A stretch of 64,000 nucleotides of DNA. Source: Meridianimaribacter flavus (lineage in GTDB: Bacteria; Bacteroidota; Bacteroidia; Flavobacteriales; Flavobacteriaceae). Below the pieces are notes generated by a model. It saw nothing but the letters and a program-made list of their open reading frames with translations. It searched no databases and was not told the origin of the DNA. Location: positions 176,896-240,895 of the forward strand of contig NZ_SOQZ01000005.1 in assembly GCF_004366715.1 (NCBI RefSeq), in the 5' to 3' direction. The position numbers were made by a program, and so were the translations under genes. Below are positions 46,888-55,247 of this stretch, piece after piece (the stretch's first letter is position 1; every line of letters begins with the position of its first letter).

Positions 46888-46934
46888 GTCTGTATAATTT
46901 ATTACTTGATGTTTCTTTAGATGAATAAAATGAT

Positions 46935-46942
46935 TATTTTTG
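46935..46942 (+). promoter_or_regulatory. Possible -7 element TATTTTTG before the second subunit III gene
   Basis: TATTTTTG fits TAnnTTTG and lies 28 bases before the ATG at 46971, but the nearest TTG is 26 bases upstream, longer than normal. It could give internal transcription of the distal cox genes. Confidence 0.4.
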
Positions 46943-46970
46943 TGCAACTTTTAAAAACTAAACGCTTTAT

Positions 46971-47948
46971 ATGGATACTACAGTTGTAAATACTGGTACA
47001 GAGGGCAAAACTTGGGGAGGTGGAAATCAGCCTCTTAAAGCTAGCTATGGTAAAATGATGATGTGGTTTTTTATATTATCTGATGCCTTAACGTTTTCTG
47101 GGTTTTTAGCAGCCTACGGATTTTCAAGATTTAAGTTTATTGGTTCATGGCCAATTGCCGATGAGGTTTTTACTCACATTCCATTCTTTCATGGGAATTA
47201 CCCTATGATTTATGTGGCATTCATGACCTTTATTCTTATTATGTCATCAGTTACAATGGTACTTGCTGTTGATGCTGGTCACCATATGAAAAAAGCAAAA
47301 GTGACAATTTACATGTTCTTAACCATTATTGGTGGATTAATATTCGTTGGTTCGCAAGCATGGGAATGGGCAACATTTATAAAAGGTGATTATGGTGCTA
47401 TCCAAACTAATGGAGGAAACATTTTACAATTTGTAGATACTGATGGTAATCGTGTTGCTGTTAGAGATATTGCAATTAGTGAACATGGAGAAAGAGTACA
47501 GCATGAACGCAAAAGCGGACTTTGGTTTGTAAGCGAAGGTACATTACCAAGCTATACTATTGATGAAGTATACAATGGTCTTGAGGCAAACCCAAATGTG
47601 TTGGTTAGAACTCAAACTTTAACAGAGGACGGAAAGAAAACAGTTTTATCTAGAGAAGAATCTTTAAAACAAATTAAAGAAAATGGTAAATTGGTTGTAG
47701 AAGGAGCAAATCTTCATGTTAATGAATATGGTTCTCCTTTATTTGCAGATTTCTTTTTCTTTATTACAGGATTTCACGGTTTCCACGTATTTTCAGGTGT
47801 AGTAATTAACATTATTATATTCTTTAATGTTATTTTAGGAACTTATGAAAGAAGAGGAAGCTACGAAATGGTTGAAAAAGTAGGTCTTTATTGGCACTTT
47901 GTAGATTTAGTTTGGGTATTTGTATTTACTTTCTTCTACTTAGTTTAA
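46971..47948 (+). CDS. Cytochrome c oxidase subunit III, long form with soluble insert
   Basis: This 325-residue protein has five or more helices and the subunit III motifs ITGFHGFHVFSGVVINI and YWHFVDLVWVFVF. Between GSQAWEWATFIKGDYG (about 130-143) and SPLFADFFFF (about 253) it carries an insert of some 110 residues that is polar and probably folded outside the membrane (for example DGNRVAVRDIAISEHGERV). The combination with the short paralogue is notable. It lies 22 bases before the subunit IV gene. Confidence 0.9.
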   Translation: MDTTVVNTGTEGKTWGGGNQPLKASYGKMMMWFFILSDALTFSGFLAAYGFSRFKFIGSWPIADEVFTHIPFFHGNYPMIYVAFMTFILIMSSVTMVLAVDAGHHMKKAKVTIYMFLTIIGGLIFVGSQAWEWATFIKGDYGAIQTNGGNILQFVDTDGNRVAVRDIAISEHGERVQHERKSGLWFVSEGTLPSYTIDEVYNGLEANPNVLVRTQTLTEDGKKTVLSREESLKQIKENGKLVVEGANLHVNEYGSPLFADFFFFITGFHGFHVFSGVVINIIIFFNVILGTYERRGSYEMVEKVGLYWHFVDLVWVFVFTFFYLV

Positions 47949-47970
47949 TTCATTTAGAAACTTAATTAAA

Positions 47971-48351
47971 ATGGCACACGCACATAAATTAGAAATATTT
48001 AGAGGATTATTAAAGTTTAAAAGCAATACTCAAAAAATTTGGGGTGTTTTAATCTTATTGTCTATCATTACAGCAATTGAAGTTGTATTAGGTATTTACA
48101 AGCCTGAAGCTTTAGAAGCAAAAGTAATTGGGATGAAACTCTTAAACTGGATATTTATCATCCTTACCATAGTAAAAGCATATTACATCACTTGGGACTT
48201 TATGCACATGAGAGATGAAACTAAAGGACTAAGAAGAGCTGTAATATGGACAGGAGTATTCTTAATTTGCTATTTAATATTCATCTTACTACAAGAAGGT
48301 GGATATATTGAAGGAGTATACTCTTCTGGTTTTATAAAAAGAGATTTTTAA
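47971..48351 (+). CDS. Cytochrome c oxidase subunit IV-type protein
   Basis: This 126-residue protein has three hydrophobic helices (about 21-40, 56-72 and 86-106). It has the prokaryotic subunit IV features WGVLILLSIITAIEVVLGIY and KAYYITWDFMHMRDETKGLR. It is a structural subunit of the oxidase. A strong terminator follows at 48382. Confidence 0.88.
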   Translation: MAHAHKLEIFRGLLKFKSNTQKIWGVLILLSIITAIEVVLGIYKPEALEAKVIGMKLLNWIFIILTIVKAYYITWDFMHMRDETKGLRRAVIWTGVFLICYLIFILLQEGGYIEGVYSSGFIKRDF

Positions 48352-48381
48352 CATATAATTTATTTGTTAAATAGATTACTT

Positions 48382-48408
48382 AAAGGCGGTTTTTAAACCG
48401 CCTTTTTT
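48382..48408 (+). terminator. Intrinsic terminator after the cox cluster
   Basis: AAAGGCGGTTT (48382-48392) pairs with AAACCGCCTTT (48395-48405), a perfect 11-bp stem with a two-base apex (in practice a slightly larger loop) and a T-run. The same T/A-rich stretch carries the TAATTTTG element of the next gene. Confidence 0.88.
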
Positions 48409-48416
48409 TAATTTTG
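48409..48416 (+). promoter_or_regulatory. -7 element TAATTTTG for the SCO gene cluster
   Basis: TAATTTTG fits TAnnTTTG and directly follows the terminator stem. It lies 38 bases before the ATG at 48455. No -33 TTG is visible because that position is occupied by the terminator hairpin. Confidence 0.4.
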
Positions 48417-48454
48417 CACTAGTAGTAAAAACAAGAAAAATTCCAAAATCCCTA

Positions 48455-49171
48455 ATGGAGAAAAAATCATACAAAAAACCTTTAATTCTTGGAGTTTTAT
48501 TTTTCCTTCCAGTTTTTTTTGTTCTTATAATGTCAATTTCTAAAGAAAACTACAACACATTAGACATTGTAAAAGAAAATGTAAGAGAGCTTCCTGCAAC
48601 TAATGAGTTACAAATTCAGTTAAAAGACCACCTTACTGTTTTAGCGTTCTTTGGTAAAAAGCCTATGGAAAAAGCTACAGAAGCATCTAACCTTAAAGAA
48701 CTTATTTATGATAAGTTTAAAGGCTTTAAAAAATTCCAAATTGTAGTTTTAGTTACTGAAGAAGCAAAAGCTGAAGCACAACAACTATATAAAGAAATAG
48801 CACTTTATGAAGATTTGAGATTTTGGCATTTTGTGTATTTAAAAGAAGGTGAAATTAACAACTTGTTTAATAGCTTAAAAACCAATACAGTTTTAGATGC
48901 TAACTTAGCAACAAGTAACGTATTTATAGTGGATACTGATTTATCTCAAAGAGGACGATTGGATGATAGAACAGATAATGAAATTGCTAGTAATAAACCA
49001 GTTTATGGATTATCATCATACAATTGTATTGAGGTAGACCAATTAAAAAATAAAATGGGAGCCGATGATTTGCGAGTACTATTTACTGAGTATAGAGAAA
49101 AACGCAAAGGAAACTTTGACTCCTCGCAGCGAAGAGCTAACGAAATAAACAACAATGAGCAAGAAAACTAA
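48455..49171 (+). CDS. Membrane-anchored thioredoxin-like protein of unknown function, linked to SCO
   Basis: This 238-residue protein has one N-terminal membrane helix (about 9-27). The region TVLAFFGKKPMEKATEASNL and KFQIVVLVTE suggests a thioredoxin-like strand-helix-strand, and NVFIVDTDLSQRGRLDDR resembles the SCO-like C-terminal half, but no CxxxC is present; its only Cys is in SSYNCIEV. Its 3' end overlaps the SCO gene by 17 bases, which implies co-translation. It may be a redox-inactive partner in CuA assembly. Function is not established. Confidence 0.7.
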   Translation: MEKKSYKKPLILGVLFFLPVFFVLIMSISKENYNTLDIVKENVRELPATNELQIQLKDHLTVLAFFGKKPMEKATEASNLKELIYDKFKGFKKFQIVVLVTEEAKAEAQQLYKEIALYEDLRFWHFVYLKEGEINNLFNSLKTNTVLDANLATSNVFIVDTDLSQRGRLDDRTDNEIASNKPVYGLSSYNCIEVDQLKNKMGADDLRVLFTEYREKRKGNFDSSQRRANEINNNEQEN

Positions 49172-49901
49172 TTATTCTTACATAGGTATCGCATTTATAA
49201 TTCTAGTTTTTGGTATTTATTTTATACCAAGAATTATAGATAGAATTTCAAACGATGATGTAACCAGAAATGAAAGTCGTAGTGACCAAACAAAAGAGAA
49301 AGATGCTTATACCTCTGATTTAATATTTATAAAAAATCCTGATGGTTCACCTAAAAAAGTACCAGATTTTAGTTTCACTGACCACAATGGTAATACAGTA
49401 ACCAACAAAGATTACGAAGGTAAAGTGTATGTTGTAGAGTTCTTTTTTACTACTTGTCCTACAATTTGCCCAAGAATGAATAGAAACCTTGTTCAAGTTC
49501 AAAATACATTTAAAGGGTTTGATAATTTTGGTGTAGCATCATTTACTATAAATCCTGAAAATGATACACCTGAAGTTTTAAAAGCCTATGCTGATAATTA
49601 CGGGATAACAAACCCTAATTGGCATTTAATGACTGGAGAACGAGATGATATTTATAAATTAGCAAATGAAGGTTTTTATATTTATGCTTCAGAAAATAAA
49701 GAGGTAGAAGGCGGTTTTGAACACTCAGGTAATTTTGCTTTAATTGATAAAAACGGATTTATTAGATCTAGAGTTATTGAAGGTAATCCTTTAATCTATT
49801 ACGAAGGTATAATTTCAGAAGAAGAGCAAACTGACGAAGACGGTAAAACACAACAAATAACAATGTTAAAAGAAGACATTGCTAAACTATTAAAAGAATA
49901 A
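49155..49901 (+). CDS. SCO1/SenC family copper chaperone
   Basis: This 248-residue protein has an N-terminal anchor helix (about 7-25) and a thioredoxin-like domain with the copper-binding CPTIC (CxxxC, near residue 100) and the conserved His in GGFEHSGNFALIDKNG (near 189). SCO proteins deliver copper to the CuA site of subunit II. It overlaps the upstream gene by 17 bases, and its stop shares a base with the downstream DUF420 start. Confidence 0.94.
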   Translation: MSKKTNYSYIGIAFIILVFGIYFIPRIIDRISNDDVTRNESRSDQTKEKDAYTSDLIFIKNPDGSPKKVPDFSFTDHNGNTVTNKDYEGKVYVVEFFFTTCPTICPRMNRNLVQVQNTFKGFDNFGVASFTINPENDTPEVLKAYADNYGITNPNWHLMTGERDDIYKLANEGFYIYASENKEVEGGFEHSGNFALIDKNGFIRSRVIEGNPLIYYEGIISEEEQTDEDGKTQQITMLKEDIAKLLKE

Positions 49902-50446
49902 TGGGAAATACTAACCTACAAGCAGAAAAAAAGTATAATAAGTTGATAGTAATTCTGTCAATTGTTATTCCAATAGCAGTTGCAGCCCTTTTTGGAATTA
50001 ATCTAAGAGAGCTTGGGTTTGATGTTGAACCACTCACATTTTTGCCTCCAATTTATGCTGCTATTAATGCAGTAACTGCTGTGGTGTTACTTATAGCTTT
50101 TTGGGCTATTAAAGGCAAAAGAATAAAGCTTCACGAACGCTTAATGAAGTTTGCTATCTTTTTATCAGTACTATTTTTACTTATGTATGTTGCTTATCAC
50201 ATGACTAGTGATTCTACAAAGTTTGGAGGAGAAGGAGCTATTAAATATTTCTATTACTTTATTTTAATAACACACATTTTACTATCAATAATTATCATTC
50301 CTTTTGTGCTAATTACTTATGTAAGAGCAATTGCTAAAAACTTTGATAGACATAAAAAAATAGCACGAATCACATTTCCTTTGTGGTTGTATGTTGCAAT
50401 TACTGGTGTTATTGTGTATGTCATGATTTCTCCATATTATGTCTAA
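49901..50446 (+). CDS. DUF420 membrane protein, oxidase-associated
   Basis: This 181-residue protein has five membrane helices. Typical DUF420 segments are LPPIYAAINAVTAVVLLIAF, KGKRIKLHERLMKFAI and AYHMTSDSTKFGGEGA, with conserved histidines in HERLM, AYHM and THILLS. DUF420 (CtaM/YozB-like) proteins are needed for aa3 oxidase activity in some bacteria, which suits the neighbourhood. It starts on the last base of the SCO stop codon, and its 3' end overlaps the next small gene by eight bases. Confidence 0.88.
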   Translation: MGNTNLQAEKKYNKLIVILSIVIPIAVAALFGINLRELGFDVEPLTFLPPIYAAINAVTAVVLLIAFWAIKGKRIKLHERLMKFAIFLSVLFLLMYVAYHMTSDSTKFGGEGAIKYFYYFILITHILLSIIIIPFVLITYVRAIAKNFDRHKKIARITFPLWLYVAITGVIVYVMISPYYV

Positions 50447-50669
50447 ACTTAAGCTTGCTTTTATACTGTTCTTTGCTACTGTTTTTTATCAAACAGTAAA
50501 TGCACAATGTGCAATGTGTAGAGCAGTTTTAGAAAGCGAAGAAGGGCAACAAGCAGCTCAAGGTGTTAATGATGGCATTGTTTATCTTATGGCTATTCCT
50601 TATATTTTGGTAGCAGGATTAGGCTTTATTATTTACTGGAAATTCTTTAGACAGAAAAAAACTTCATAA
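50439..50669 (+). CDS. Small secreted membrane protein with N-terminal CxxC
   Basis: This 76-residue protein has a signal-like MSKLKLAFILFFATVFYQTV ending NAQ, immediately followed by CAMCRAVLESEEGQQ and then a membrane helix (about 50-68) with a basic tail. The Cys-x-x-Cys at the mature N-terminus faces the periplasm. I do not recognise a named family. Its overlap with DUF420 and its place behind SCO suggest a copper or thiol role in oxidase assembly, but this is inference. Confidence 0.75.
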   Translation: MSKLKLAFILFFATVFYQTVNAQCAMCRAVLESEEGQQAAQGVNDGIVYLMAIPYILVAGLGFIIYWKFFRQKKTS

Positions 50670-50746
50670 AAAGATTTATCTGCAACTGTAACATTTTTAG
50701 ATTTCAACAGTCTTATTTAATATCAATCAAAATTATTCTTAACAAT

Positions 50747-50774
50747 TTGTTAGTATAAAACAATTTTAGTTTTG
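50747..50774 (+). promoter_or_regulatory. Promoter of the ABC efflux operon (TTG-N17-TAGTTTTG)
   Basis: TTG at 50747-50749, a 17-base spacer and TAGTTTTG at 50767-50774 fit the Bacteroidota consensus. The first ABC gene starts 31 bases downstream. Confidence 0.65.
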
Positions 50775-50805
50775 TGTAACATTGTATAGAATTAACCATC
50801 TATAA

Positions 50806-51507
50806 ATGATACAGATAAAAGATTTACATAAATCTTATCACATGGGGAGCAATTCTCTTCACGTTTTAAAAGGCATAAATTTTGAAGTAAAAGAAGGCGA
50901 ATTGGTTTCCATTATGGGATCTTCAGGATCAGGTAAATCAACCTTACTTAATATTTTAGGAATGTTGGACGAGGCAGATACAGGACAATATATTCTTGAT
51001 GGCTTTCCAATTAAAAACCTAAACGAAAAAGTTGCCGCAAAATACCGTAATGAATTTTTAGGATTTATATTTCAATCGTTCAACTTAATAAACTACAAGA
51101 GCGCTTTAGACAATGTAGCATTGCCATTGTATTATCAAAATATAAAGCGAAAAGAGCGTATTGAAAAAGCTGAGCATTATCTAGAAAAGGTAGGACTAGC
51201 ACAATGGTCGCATCATTTACCTAGCGAACTTTCTGGTGGTCAAAAACAACGTGTAGCAATAGCAAGAGCTCTTGCAAGTGACCCAAAAGTACTTTTAGCC
51301 GATGAGCCTACAGGAGCATTAGATACTAAAACATCATATGAAGTTATGGAGTTAATACAAGGTATTAACGACGAAGGAAAAACCATATTGGTTGTAACCC
51401 ATGAGAACGATATTGCTAATATGACTAAGCGTATTGTAAATCTCAAAGATGGTGTGATTATTGATGATAGTACTGTTGAACAAGTAAGAGCATCCCAATA
51501 TGTTTGA
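50806..51507 (+). CDS. ABC transporter ATP-binding protein (MacB/LolD-like)
   Basis: This 233-residue protein has Walker A GSSGSGKST, Q-loop FQSFNL, signature ELSGGQKQRVAIARAL, Walker B VLLADEPTGALD and switch His in VVTHEND. The sequence class (short MacB/LolD type) drives mechanotransmission across the envelope. Its end overlaps the first permease by eight bases. Confidence 0.95.
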   Translation: MIQIKDLHKSYHMGSNSLHVLKGINFEVKEGELVSIMGSSGSGKSTLLNILGMLDEADTGQYILDGFPIKNLNEKVAAKYRNEFLGFIFQSFNLINYKSALDNVALPLYYQNIKRKERIEKAEHYLEKVGLAQWSHHLPSELSGGQKQRVAIARALASDPKVLLADEPTGALDTKTSYEVMELIQGINDEGKTILVVTHENDIANMTKRIVNLKDGVIIDDSTVEQVRASQYV

Positions 51508-52750
51508 TATTGAACGTTGGCAGGAAATTTTTGAGACATTAAGAAAAAACAAACTTCGTACCTTCTTAACTGGTCTTTCTGTGGCTTCTGGTATTTTTAT
51601 TTTAGTCATTCTTTTAGGCTTTAGTAAGGGTATTGAAAATGGAGTGACTTCTCAATTTCAGCAAGATGCTACAAACATGATTACAGTGTGGACAGGTAGA
51701 ACTACTAAAGAGTATAAAGGACTTAACCCAGGAAGATACGTCCAGCTTAAAAACGATAACTTCGATATGATCTCTCAGAAGTATGAAGATTATATTGAAT
51801 ATGAAACCTCATTGTACTCTATTTGGGGAGGAACCATTTCTTATAAAGGAGAGTCAGGTAATTATCGTATTCGAGGTGTAATGCCAGATCACCAATTTAT
51901 TGAAAATGCTGATATTTCAGTGGGACGATTTGTAAATCAATCAGACTACAACGAAAATAAAAAAGTAGCAGTAATTGGAAACAAGTTAAAAACCGACTTA
52001 TTCAAAGACGAAGACCCAATTGATAAAAACATCTCTGTTTTTGGAATGAACTTTAAGGTTATAGGTGTATTCTATGATCCAGGAGGAGAACGCGAAGAAA
52101 ACCAAGCCTATATTCCTATTTCAACGGCACAAAAAGTATTCAATGCAGGAGACAATATTAGAAACATGCTGTTTACAGTTAAAATGTCTGATAATTTTGA
52201 TGACGCTGTAGCGCTTTCTCAAAGCATTTCAAAAGGTATTGAAGATCAAATAAAACAAATTCACACTGTCGCTCCTGATGATACAAGTGCAGTAAGAGTG
52301 TATAATACCCTTGAGAATGCCAAACAGATTTACTCATTAATAGGTATTATAAATGCTGTGTTTTGGTTTATTGGAGTTTTTACTTTAGTTGCAGGAATTG
52401 TTGGAGTAGGTAACATCATGTTAATTATAGTAAAAGAGCGTACAAAAGAAATTGGAATTCGAAAAGCCTTAGGAGCCTTACCAATGTCTATTGTAGGAAT
52501 GATTCTTCAAGAGGCTGTATTTGTAACCATGTTTGCAGGTTTATTTGGTTTGATATTTGGTTTAGCTTCTCTTGAAATATTCGGGCCTATGGTAGAGACT
52601 TTTACTGATTTTATAAAGTACCCTCAAGTGGATTTTAATACAGCACTAACTTCGGTATTTTTATTAGTATTTGCTGGAGCAATAGCAGGATTTATTCCAG
52701 CTTATCGAGCAGCAAAAATAAAACCAATCATTGCATTAAGAGACGAATAG
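51500..52750 (+). CDS. MacB-like ABC transporter permease 1
   Basis: This 416-residue protein has the MacB/FtsX topology: one N-terminal helix (about 21-40), a large periplasmic domain (about 45-275), then three C-terminal helices. The FtsX signature VKERTKEIGIRKALGALP is present near 312. It forms a likely heterodimer with the following, homologous permease, which starts one base downstream of its stop. Confidence 0.93.
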   Translation: MFDIERWQEIFETLRKNKLRTFLTGLSVASGIFILVILLGFSKGIENGVTSQFQQDATNMITVWTGRTTKEYKGLNPGRYVQLKNDNFDMISQKYEDYIEYETSLYSIWGGTISYKGESGNYRIRGVMPDHQFIENADISVGRFVNQSDYNENKKVAVIGNKLKTDLFKDEDPIDKNISVFGMNFKVIGVFYDPGGEREENQAYIPISTAQKVFNAGDNIRNMLFTVKMSDNFDDAVALSQSISKGIEDQIKQIHTVAPDDTSAVRVYNTLENAKQIYSLIGIINAVFWFIGVFTLVAGIVGVGNIMLIIVKERTKEIGIRKALGALPMSIVGMILQEAVFVTMFAGLFGLIFGLASLEIFGPMVETFTDFIKYPQVDFNTALTSVFLLVFAGAIAGFIPAYRAAKIKPIIALRDE

Positions 52751-52751
52751 T

Positions 52752-54011
52752 ATGTTTAATAAAGACCGTTGGAGTGAAATCATTGAAGCTTTAAATGCTA
52801 ATAAATTCAGAACGTTTTTGACCGCTTTTGGAGTGTTTTGGGGTATTTTTATTTTTGTCGTTCTATTAGCATTAACCAATGGATTAAAAAATGGGGTAAT
52901 GTCTGACTTTGGTGATTTTGCAACTAATTCCATGTTTATGTGGACACAAGGAACATCTAAACCTTATAAAGGACTTCCAAAAGGACGTTATTTCAATTAT
53001 AAATTAGATGATGTTGCAGCATTAAAATCTGAAATACCAAATCTAAAATATGTATCTCCAAGAAACCAATTAGGAGGGTTTCAAGGTGCAAATAACGTGA
53101 TACGAGGTACTAAAACTGGAGCTTTTGAAATTTATGGTGATTACCCTGAGTATATAAAGCAACAACCTATGGATATCCTTCAAGGGCGTTTTGTAAGTTA
53201 TTCTGATATCAATTCTAAGCGTAAAGTTTGTGTTATTGGTACAGATGTTATTAAAAGTCTTTATGATAAAGATGAGGAAGTATTAGGGAGTTATGTGAAA
53301 ATTAATGGTGTAAACTTTATGGTGGTTGGTACTTTTAAAATGAGTAACAGCCAAGGCGACAATGAGCAAGATGCCAATACCATTTATATTCCATTTACAA
53401 CGTTTGGTCAAGCATTCAATAGAGGAGATAGAGTAGGTTGGATGGCTATTACAGCTGTTGATGGAGTTCCTATTACTTCAATAAAACAGCAAGTTTTTGA
53501 TTTAATGAAATCGAGACATACAGTAGCACCAGATGATGATAGAGCAATAGGACACTGGGACTTATCAGAGCAGTTTGCTCGAATGAATGGCTTGTTTATT
53601 ATTTTGACTGTCGTCGGCTACTTTGTGGGTGCACTAGTGCTAATGTCAGGTATTATAGGTATTAGTAATATTATGCTTATTGTGGTCAAAGAACGCACAA
53701 AAGAAATAGGTGTACGTAGAGCATTAGGTGCTTCTCCATGGACTATAAAAGGACAAATCTTACAAGAAAGTTTAATATTAACTATCCTTTCAGGTATGGT
53801 TGGTATTTCATTTTCAGCATTTGTTATTTGGGTGTTAAATTACCTTTTGGATATGAGTGGACCTGTAGATAGTTTTGCCAACCCTAGTGTTAGTATGACA
53901 GTTGTTTTTACAGCTTTAATAATATTAGTGGTTTCAGGACTTTTAGCAGGTTTAATACCAGCAAATAGTGCCACAAAAATGAAACCTGTAGACGCTTTAA
54001 GAATAGAATAA
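52752..54011 (+). CDS. MacB-like ABC transporter permease 2
   Basis: This 419-residue protein is a paralogue of the preceding permease with the same topology. It carries VKERTKEIGVRRALGASPWT near 315 and an N-terminal MFNKDRWSEIIEALNANKFR closely matching the first copy (MFDIERWQEIFETLRKNKLR). Two distinct permeases suggest a heterodimeric transporter instead of the MacB homodimer. Confidence 0.93.
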   Translation: MFNKDRWSEIIEALNANKFRTFLTAFGVFWGIFIFVVLLALTNGLKNGVMSDFGDFATNSMFMWTQGTSKPYKGLPKGRYFNYKLDDVAALKSEIPNLKYVSPRNQLGGFQGANNVIRGTKTGAFEIYGDYPEYIKQQPMDILQGRFVSYSDINSKRKVCVIGTDVIKSLYDKDEEVLGSYVKINGVNFMVVGTFKMSNSQGDNEQDANTIYIPFTTFGQAFNRGDRVGWMAITAVDGVPITSIKQQVFDLMKSRHTVAPDDDRAIGHWDLSEQFARMNGLFIILTVVGYFVGALVLMSGIIGISNIMLIVVKERTKEIGVRRALGASPWTIKGQILQESLILTILSGMVGISFSAFVIWVLNYLLDMSGPVDSFANPSVSMTVVFTALIILVVSGLLAGLIPANSATKMKPVDALRIE

Positions 54012-54034
54012 AAAAATAAATATCAACCATAATC

Positions 54035-55198
54035 ATGAAAAGAACCAAAACCGTAATCGCTTTAGTAGTTATTGTACTTGTATTTGCTGCAGCATTGTAT
54101 TATTTGTGGCAAAAAAATAGAGAAAACCCAATAACGTATGCTACTGAACTTCCATCTGAAGAGACTATTGTGGTAAAAACCGTTGCAACAGGAAGCATTG
54201 TGCCTAAAGAAGAGGTCTTGATTAAACCTAATATTTCTGGAGTTATAGAAGAAGTTTTTATTGAAGCTGGTGAGTATGTAAAGTCAGGTGATTTAATTGC
54301 TCAAATTAGAGTAATACCAAATGTATCTTCTTTAACAAGTGCAAAAAACAGTATTGCTACAAACCAAACTGCACTTCAAACTGCACAAATAAACCTAGAG
54401 ACGCAACAAGCTAATTACGACCGTCAAAAAGCGTTGTTTGAAAAAGGAGTTATTTCAGCAAATGATTTTGAAGCTGTAAAAAACACGTATCTACAAACTA
54501 AACAAAGTGTTGAGCAAGCAAGAATTAATGTGAATTCTGCTAGACAAAACTATGATATTATCAAAACAGGAACTACTAGTGGTTTGGGTAATATTGCACA
54601 AACTCAAGTTAGAGCAACAGTTTCAGGAATGGTGTTAGATGTTCCTGTAAAAGAAGGAAACCAAGTTATTGAAGCTAATAACTTTAACGAAGGAACTTCA
54701 ATTGCATCATTGGCTGATGTTAAAAAAATGATTTTTGAAGGAAAAGTAGACGAAAGTGAAGTAGGGAAAATTAAAGAAGGGTTACCACTTGAAATTACTG
54801 TTGGAGCTATCGAAAACAAAAAATTTGATGCTGTTTTAGATTATATTGCTCCAAAAGGAGTTGAAGAAAATGGCGCTATTCAATTTGAAATAAAAGGCTC
54901 TTTAAAAACTGTCGATTCTACTTTTATTAGAGCAGGTTTAAGTGCGAATGCATCTATTATTTTAGAAAAAGCTGAAAAAGTTTTAGCGGTTAAAGAAGCT
55001 TTGGTGCAATACGATTCTGAAACTAAACAACCATTCGTTGAGATTGAAACTGGTGACCAACAGTTTGAGCGCAAAGATGTAGAGCTAGGAATTAGCGATG
55101 GTATTCACGTTGAAATTAAAAAAGGAGTTACAAAAGATGATAAAATCAAGGTTTGGAACCAAATTCAAGGCGTTCCAAGCTATGCTCAAAATAATTAA
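54035..55198 (+). CDS. Periplasmic adaptor (membrane fusion) protein 1
   Basis: This 387-residue protein has an N-terminal membrane helix (about 7-25), a biotinyl-lipoyl half (VLIKPNISGVIEEVFIEAGE), a coiled-coil hairpin (about 100-185, rich in Ala/Gln) and the second lipoyl half (TVSGMVLDVPVKEGNQV), followed by a barrel domain. It links the MacB-like permeases to the TolC channel. Confidence 0.92.
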   Translation: MKRTKTVIALVVIVLVFAAALYYLWQKNRENPITYATELPSEETIVVKTVATGSIVPKEEVLIKPNISGVIEEVFIEAGEYVKSGDLIAQIRVIPNVSSLTSAKNSIATNQTALQTAQINLETQQANYDRQKALFEKGVISANDFEAVKNTYLQTKQSVEQARINVNSARQNYDIIKTGTTSGLGNIAQTQVRATVSGMVLDVPVKEGNQVIEANNFNEGTSIASLADVKKMIFEGKVDESEVGKIKEGLPLEITVGAIENKKFDAVLDYIAPKGVEENGAIQFEIKGSLKTVDSTFIRAGLSANASIILEKAEKVLAVKEALVQYDSETKQPFVEIETGDQQFERKDVELGISDGIHVEIKKGVTKDDKIKVWNQIQGVPSYAQNN

Positions 55199-55247
55199 TT
55201 CAATTTTTTGTAACACTTTAACATATCTATAGACATATATTTTAATT

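Noticed and set aside
48455..49171. A second SCO protein
   Set aside because: It is thioredoxin-like and sits beside SCO, but lacks the CxxxC motif and the conserved His, so it is reported only as an unknown.
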